Assembly (NCBI GenBank): GCA_019418525.1
Contig: DYBS01000074.1
Span: 337 to 9,546 of the forward strand
From: Clostridiales bacterium
GTDB lineage: Bacteria; Bacillota; Clostridia; Oscillospirales; Oscillospiraceae
Reading direction: 5' to 3'
DNA: 9,210 bases
Position 1 is the stretch's first letter; each line of letters opens with the position of its first letter. The notes beneath the pieces are model-generated. The model searched no databases and was not told the origin of the DNA. It saw only the letters and a list, made by a program, of their open reading frames with translations. This document shows, piece after piece, positions 5,783 through 9,210 of this stretch. Both the position numbers and the translations under genes were made by a program.

Positions 5783-7103
5783 CGCCGCGTCTCCTCAGCT
5801 TGGCGAAGAAAAAGCCGTCGGTGCCATGGATATGGGGCCAGAGGGTGAGCATCCCACTCTCCACCGTGCCGATGGGGCCCGGCAGCGTGAAGGATTCTAA
5901 TGTAAAGTCTTTTCGCTTGTCAATAAAATCAGCCACCACCGCGCTGTTTTCCCGCTCCAGAACGGTGCAAGTGGCGTAAAGTAAAACTCCTTGCGGGCGT
6001 ACATATTGGGCGCAATTGTTCAGAATTTTACTCTGGATTCTAGGAAGTCTCAACAATGGCTCGGGGTCCTTATAGCGGATGTCCGGCTTCTTCCGGATGA
6101 TGCCCAGACCGGAGCAGGGCACGTCCGTCAGCACGGCATCAAAGCTGTTAAGCCATTCCGCTTTACACTGCTTTCCGTCCTGTACCATGGCTTCCAGGGT
6201 CGAAATCCCCAGCCGCGCGGCTCCGGAGCGGATCAGCTCCACCTTTTTGGGATGGATGTCGCAGGAGGTGATGCTCCCCTCCCCTGCCATCTGAATGGCG
6301 GCGGCAAAGGACTTGCCGCCGGGGGCGGCGCAGGCGTCCAGCACACGCTGTCCCGCCGTCACGCCGGAGGCCAGCACAGCCAGCCGGGCCGCCGGGTCCT
6401 GGATGTAGAAGAGGCCCTCCTGAAAGGAAGGCAGGGCCTCCAGATTGCCGGTACCGCTCAAAAGGAGACAGCCCTCCAGCCAGGGGTGGGGCTGGGCCTC
6501 CACCCCCTCGGACTTGAGCCGCTCCAGCAGGGCCTGGGGCGTGATGCGCAGGGTGTTCACCTGGGCGGCCGTGGGGACTTCACCGTTGTCGGTGGCCAGG
6601 AGTTCCTCCACTCCTTCCCCGCCCAGAGCCTTGGAGAACTCCTCCACCAGCCAGGCCGGGTGGCTGTATCTGGTGGGCAGATTCTCCGGCATCGCGAGGC
6701 TCTCCCGCTCGCGCAGGAGGTTCCGCAGGATGGCGTTGACCAGCCCGGCAGCCCGGGGGTTGCGGCAACGCTCACGGGCCAGAGAGACCGACTCATTCAC
6801 CGCCGCCGAATCGGGCACCCGATCCAGAAAGAGGATCTGGTAGAGCCCCAGACGGAGGCAGCCCCGGACGGCGGGTTCCATCCGCGCCACCGGCGGCTTG
6901 GCGAAGCGGTCCAGCAAGGCGTCCAGGAGCATCTCATTCTGAAGCACCCCGCAGCACAGCCGAGTACACAGGCCCGCGTCCCGGCTGTCCAGGCCAGCTT
7001 CGCGGATGGCTTTTTTCAAATACCCGTCGGACCAGGCGCCCTGGTTCTCACAGGCCAGAAGGGCGTCCAGAGCCACAGAGCGGGCGGTCTGCTGTTTCCC
7101 CAT
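5769..7103 (-). CDS. rsmB: 16S rRNA (cytosine-C5)-methyltransferase RsmB
   Basis: RsmB (Sun/Fmu) makes m5C967 in 16S rRNA using S-adenosylmethionine. The 444-residue protein has the expected two parts. A NusB-like RNA-binding domain (about 1-135) is followed by a Rossmann methyltransferase domain. Visible motifs are VLDACAAPGGKS (SAM binding) at 254-265, DVPCSGLG with C330 at 327-334, and ATCT with the catalytic-type C379 at 377-380. The terminal HGTDGFFFAKL at 426-436 is typical of the family. The ATG at 7103 overlaps the stop of the metallopeptidase gene by one base (TGATG) and has AGGAGG 8 nt upstream, so translation is probably coupled. Its own 3' end overlaps the next gene by 14 nt. The gene appears intact. 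Confidence 0.96.
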   Translation of the reverse strand: MGKQQTARSVALDALLACENQGAWSDGYLKKAIREAGLDSRDAGLCTRLCCGVLQNEMLLDALLDRFAKPPVARMEPAVRGCLRLGLYQILFLDRVPDSAAVNESVSLARERCRNPRAAGLVNAILRNLLRERESLAMPENLPTRYSHPAWLVEEFSKALGGEGVEELLATDNGEVPTAAQVNTLRITPQALLERLKSEGVEAQPHPWLEGCLLLSGTGNLEALPSFQEGLFYIQDPAARLAVLASGVTAGQRVLDACAAPGGKSFAAAIQMAGEGSITSCDIHPKKVELIRSGAARLGISTLEAMVQDGKQCKAEWLNSFDAVLTDVPCSGLGIIRKKPDIRYKDPEPLLRLPRIQSKILNNCAQYVRPQGVLLYATCTVLERENSAVVADFIDKRKDFTLESFTLPGPIGTVESGMLTLWPHIHGTDGFFFAKLRRRGDGDL

Positions 7104-7801
7104 CAGTCTCTCCTCCTGCCGGCAAAGGCCAGCACAAAGCGCAGGAGCTGGGCCAGAGACACCAGCAGCGCCGCCACATAGGTGAGCGCCGCGGCGGAGA
7201 GCACCTTCCGGGCGCCCCGCAGCTCGTCCTCGTCCAGCATCCGGGCGCGGCCCAGAGTCTCAATGGCCCGGTGGGAGGCGTTGAACTCCACCGGCAGGGT
7301 CACCAGCTGCACTGCCACGGCCAGAGAGAAGAGCACGATGCCGATGGCGAACAGCGGCTCGATATAGAGCACGAAGCCCAGGATGATAAAGATCAGGGAG
7401 AGCTGGGAGCCCACGTTGCACACCGGGATCATGGCGCTGCGCAGGCGGATGGGCTGATAGCCCACGGCGTACTGCACGGCGTGCCCGGCCTCATGGGCGG
7501 CCACCCCGATGGCGGCCACGCTGTTGGAGCCGTAGACGCTGTCGGAGAGGCGGATGATATTGGTCCGTGGGTCAAAGTGGTCGGTGAGATGACCGCTCAC
7601 CCGCTCGATCCGCACGCCGGTGACGCCATTGGCCCGCAGCACCTCCTCAGCGGCCTGAGCGCCGGTGTAGCCCCGACGGGCATAGACCGTGGAGTAGCGG
7701 CGGAAGGTGGAGCTCACCCGCAGCTGGGCCCAGCCGGCGATGAGCATGGCGGGCACCAGCAGCATCCAGTAATAGGGGTCCACATAGTAGAAAAAGGGCA
7801 T
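7103..7801 (-). CDS. YugP-type membrane zinc metallopeptidase
   Basis: This is a member of the neutral zinc metallopeptidase family that includes B. subtilis YugP (Pfam Zn_peptidase_2); no substrate is well established. The 232-residue protein has an N-terminal membrane helix (about 11-28), then the zinc motif HEAGH at 103-107 within GVAAHEAGHAVQYA. Hydrophobic segments follow at about 127-146, 148-170 and 203-225. E172 in LPVEFNASHRA is a candidate third zinc ligand by position in the family; that is an inference. The ATG at 7801 has AGGAGG 5 nt upstream and lies 16 nt after the preceding gene. From general knowledge, homologues commonly occur between fmt and rsmB in Clostridia, so this position is expected. 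A housekeeping membrane-protein quality or envelope role is possible but not shown here. Confidence 0.93.
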   Translation of the reverse strand: MPFFYYVDPYYWMLLVPAMLIAGWAQLRVSSTFRRYSTVYARRGYTGAQAAEEVLRANGVTGVRIERVSGHLTDHFDPRTNIIRLSDSVYGSNSVAAIGVAAHEAGHAVQYAVGYQPIRLRSAMIPVCNVGSQLSLIFIILGFVLYIEPLFAIGIVLFSLAVAVQLVTLPVEFNASHRAIETLGRARMLDEDELRGARKVLSAAALTYVAALLVSLAQLLRFVLAFAGRRRD

Positions 7802-7817
7802 GATATCCTCCTGTGAG

Positions 7818-9104
7818 TTACATGATCTGTCCCCCTGCCAGATACCCGGTCAGGAGCAGCACAAAACACACCAGCATCCCGGCGCTCAGGGCCGCCGACC
7901 AACGGGGCTTCCCGTCGGTGAGCAGCGCGGCGAAGAGGAAAAAGGGCAGGGCGCAGGAGAGATAGCGCCCGGCGCTGAGCAGCCAAGACAGAGAGTAATC
8001 CAGAACAAGGGTGACATAGGCGTAGAGGGTCCAGGCGCTGCGGCACTTCTTCCCCGCCCACCAGAGGAGGGCGAAAAAGAGCGGGAAGAGCAGCACCTCG
8101 GGGATCCAAAGCTCCCACCGCACCGACACTGTGGGATAGGTCAGGGCGTTGCGCACCAGATAGGCCAGAGTGCGGGAGATCCACAGAAATCCCTGGGACC
8201 AGTGCTTCTGGTGGATGGTGAAGGCGAAGGAATCTCCGTCCACCGCGTAGTTGAGGAGCAGGTACCCCGCCGCTCCCAGCAGGGGCAGCAGCAGCGCGGG
8301 GAGTTTTCGTAAGATACCCTTGACCCGCGCCCAGAGGTTCCGCCCGTCTGGGGCGAAGAGCCGCTGTTCCACACACAACTCGGCGGCGGCCGCCCCGATG
8401 AGGAGCAGGCCGTGCATCCGGGTAAGGGCGGCCAGCACGCCCCACAGCCCCGCGGCGTACCACTGATGGCGGCGGATGTGCCAGAGAGCGGCGGCGGTGG
8501 TGAGGAAAAAGAGTCCCTCGGTCATCATGGAGCCGAAAAAGAAGGCGTAGGGGAAGATGGAGAGGTACCACACGGTCCGCCACGCCACTTCTTTTCCGTA
8601 GTCCAAAGCGGTCAGGCGGAAGAGGTACACACACCCGCCGGCGTAGCTCAACCAGGACACCAGAAGCCCGGACACCAGGGTATCCCCCACCACTAGGCGC
8701 ACCAGACGAGTGATCCAGACATAGAGGGGGTAAAAGACCAGGAAAAGGTGCTGTCCGTTCTCCGCATAGCCATCGTAGCCCAGCTCCACCAGCCGGACAT
8801 AGTGCCATCCGTCCCAGCGCTCCCAGATGCCCAGGAGCCCCTTCCCTTCCAGCTCACCGATCAGAGCGGCCAGCAGGGCACCCAGCAGAAAGACGGCAAG
8901 GCGCACGCCCAGGGCCGCGCCAAAGACCTGAAGGCAGGTGCGGCGGTCCACCTCACAGCCGTGTTTTTCGGCCAAGGCGGGAGCACGGAAGCGCTCTCCC
9001 AGCGGCGCGCCGCAGGCGGAGGCCCACCGCAGCACCAGGGAGAGGCCAAGCCCCACCACCAGGAGGCTGACCACCACGTCCCACAGCATCCAAAACCGCT
9101 CCAT
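7818..9104 (-). CDS. PIG-V/GT76-like mannosyltransferase family membrane protein
   Basis: The 428-residue multipass membrane protein resembles the GPI mannosyltransferase 2 (PIG-V, GT76) family, whose members use polyprenyl- or dolichyl-phosphate sugars as donors. Supporting motifs are WERWDGWHY at 94-102, an early loop like the catalytic WD motif of the family, followed by FYPLYVW at 124-130, SIFPYAFFFGSMMTEGLFF at 182-200, ALTRMHGLLL at 226-235 and SAGRYLSCALPFFL at 377-390. About ten hydrophobic segments are spread through the chain. The donor, acceptor and product cannot be read from the sequence; a cell-surface glycan or lipid is likely. The ATG at 9104 is 3 nt after the fmt stop but lacks a well-spaced Shine-Dalgarno; the ATG at 9089 has GGAG 9 nt upstream and is an alternative. 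The gene is not part of the standard fmt-rsmB block known to me. Confidence 0.8.
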   Translation of the reverse strand: MERFWMLWDVVVSLLVVGLGLSLVLRWASACGAPLGERFRAPALAEKHGCEVDRRTCLQVFGAALGVRLAVFLLGALLAALIGELEGKGLLGIWERWDGWHYVRLVELGYDGYAENGQHLFLVFYPLYVWITRLVRLVVGDTLVSGLLVSWLSYAGGCVYLFRLTALDYGKEVAWRTVWYLSIFPYAFFFGSMMTEGLFFLTTAAALWHIRRHQWYAAGLWGVLAALTRMHGLLLIGAAAAELCVEQRLFAPDGRNLWARVKGILRKLPALLLPLLGAAGYLLLNYAVDGDSFAFTIHQKHWSQGFLWISRTLAYLVRNALTYPTVSVRWELWIPEVLLFPLFFALLWWAGKKCRSAWTLYAYVTLVLDYSLSWLLSAGRYLSCALPFFLFAALLTDGKPRWSAALSAGMLVCFVLLLTGYLAGGQIM

Positions 9105-9107
9105 CCC

Positions 9108-9210
9108 TTATTTCTGAGGCTGGATGGGGTTGCCTCGCAGGTAATCGGCGGCTTTCATCCGCTTCTTCCCCACCGCCTGGAGCTCCAGAATGCGGAGCAC
9201 GGTGCCGTTG
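9108..9210 (-). CDS. fmt: Methionyl-tRNA formyltransferase, C-terminal end (partial)
   Basis: Fmt formylates the methionine on initiator tRNA, using 10-formyltetrahydrofolate. Only the last 33 codons are in the window; the rest lies beyond its right edge. The segment NGTVLRILELQAVGKKRM followed by KAADYLRGN matches the C-terminal tRNA-binding OB-fold end of Fmt, where a pattern of the form LQ..GKKRM...D(Y/F)LRG is characteristic. The TAA stop at 9110-9108 is 3 nt before the next start. The position, at the head of an rsmB-rlmN-stp-prkC-rsgA block, is where fmt is expected. Nothing can be said about the catalytic domain. Confidence 0.9.
   Translation of the reverse strand, partial: NGTVLRILELQAVGKKRMKAADYLRGNPIQPQK

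Noticed and set aside
5991..7181. A 396-codon plus-strand open frame opposite rsmB
   Set aside because: Antisense shadow of a GC-rich gene; rsmB carries all catalytic motifs on the other strand, and the shadow product has low-complexity Gly/Gln/His composition.
7714..8808. A 364-codon minus-strand frame overlapping the mannosyltransferase-like gene
   Set aside because: Composition is Pro/Arg/Gly-rich and motif-free, and it overlaps two better supported genes in another frame.
1..9210. Reassignment of TGA as a sense codon across the genome
   Set aside because: TGA ends rsgA, prkC, the metallopeptidase gene and rsmB at sensible positions, and tryptophan is encoded by TGG throughout.
1..9210. 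Mobile elements, CRISPR arrays, tRNA or rRNA genes, defence systems
   Set aside because: No direct-repeat arrays, transposase or integrase motifs, terminal inverted repeats or structural RNA signatures were found; coding genes fill almost the whole window.

Overview
The window is a GC-rich stretch of a bacterial chromosome. Every gene I can support lies on the minus strand and they are packed head to tail, so the cluster is read from high to low coordinates. Gene order and protein sequences point to a GC-rich Clostridia lineage of the Bacillota, most likely Oscillospiraceae (Flavonifractor/Lawsonibacter-like). The family level is an inference from gene order and protein style, not a search result.

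In transcription order the layout is: the 3' end of fmt (9210-9108); a PIG-V/GT76-like multipass mannosyltransferase-type protein (9104-7818); a YugP-type membrane zinc metallopeptidase (7801-7103); rsmB (7103-5769); an unrecognised gene that appears frameshifted near its 3' end (5782-5169); rlmN (5166-4141); a 69-nt gap holding a perfect 11-bp inverted repeat; the PP2C phosphatase stp/prpC (4071-3340); the PASTA kinase prkC (3324-1210); rsgA (1206-310); and thiN, the thiamine diphosphokinase gene (316-1, leaving the window), which has an in-frame TGA at 238-236. Apart from the gap before stp, gaps are 16 nt or less and several genes overlap. This suggests one long, translationally coupled operon.

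This is the well-known Bacillota fmt-rsmB-rlmN-stp-prkC-rsgA-thiN block. It joins translation functions (initiator tRNA formylation, 16S and 23S rRNA methylation, 30S maturation) to a Ser/Thr kinase-phosphatase pair that senses the cell wall and controls growth. Departures from the usual block are the glycosyltransferase-like gene after fmt, the unknown gene between rsmB and rlmN, and the lack of rpe between rsgA and thiN.

I found no CRISPR array, tRNA, rRNA, insertion sequence or phage gene, and no convincing promoter or terminator. The most unusual signals are the TGA in thiN, at a position where a cysteine codon would fit, and the single-base frameshift in the unknown gene. Both could be real mutations or sequence errors. 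No clearly new defence or mobile system is visible.
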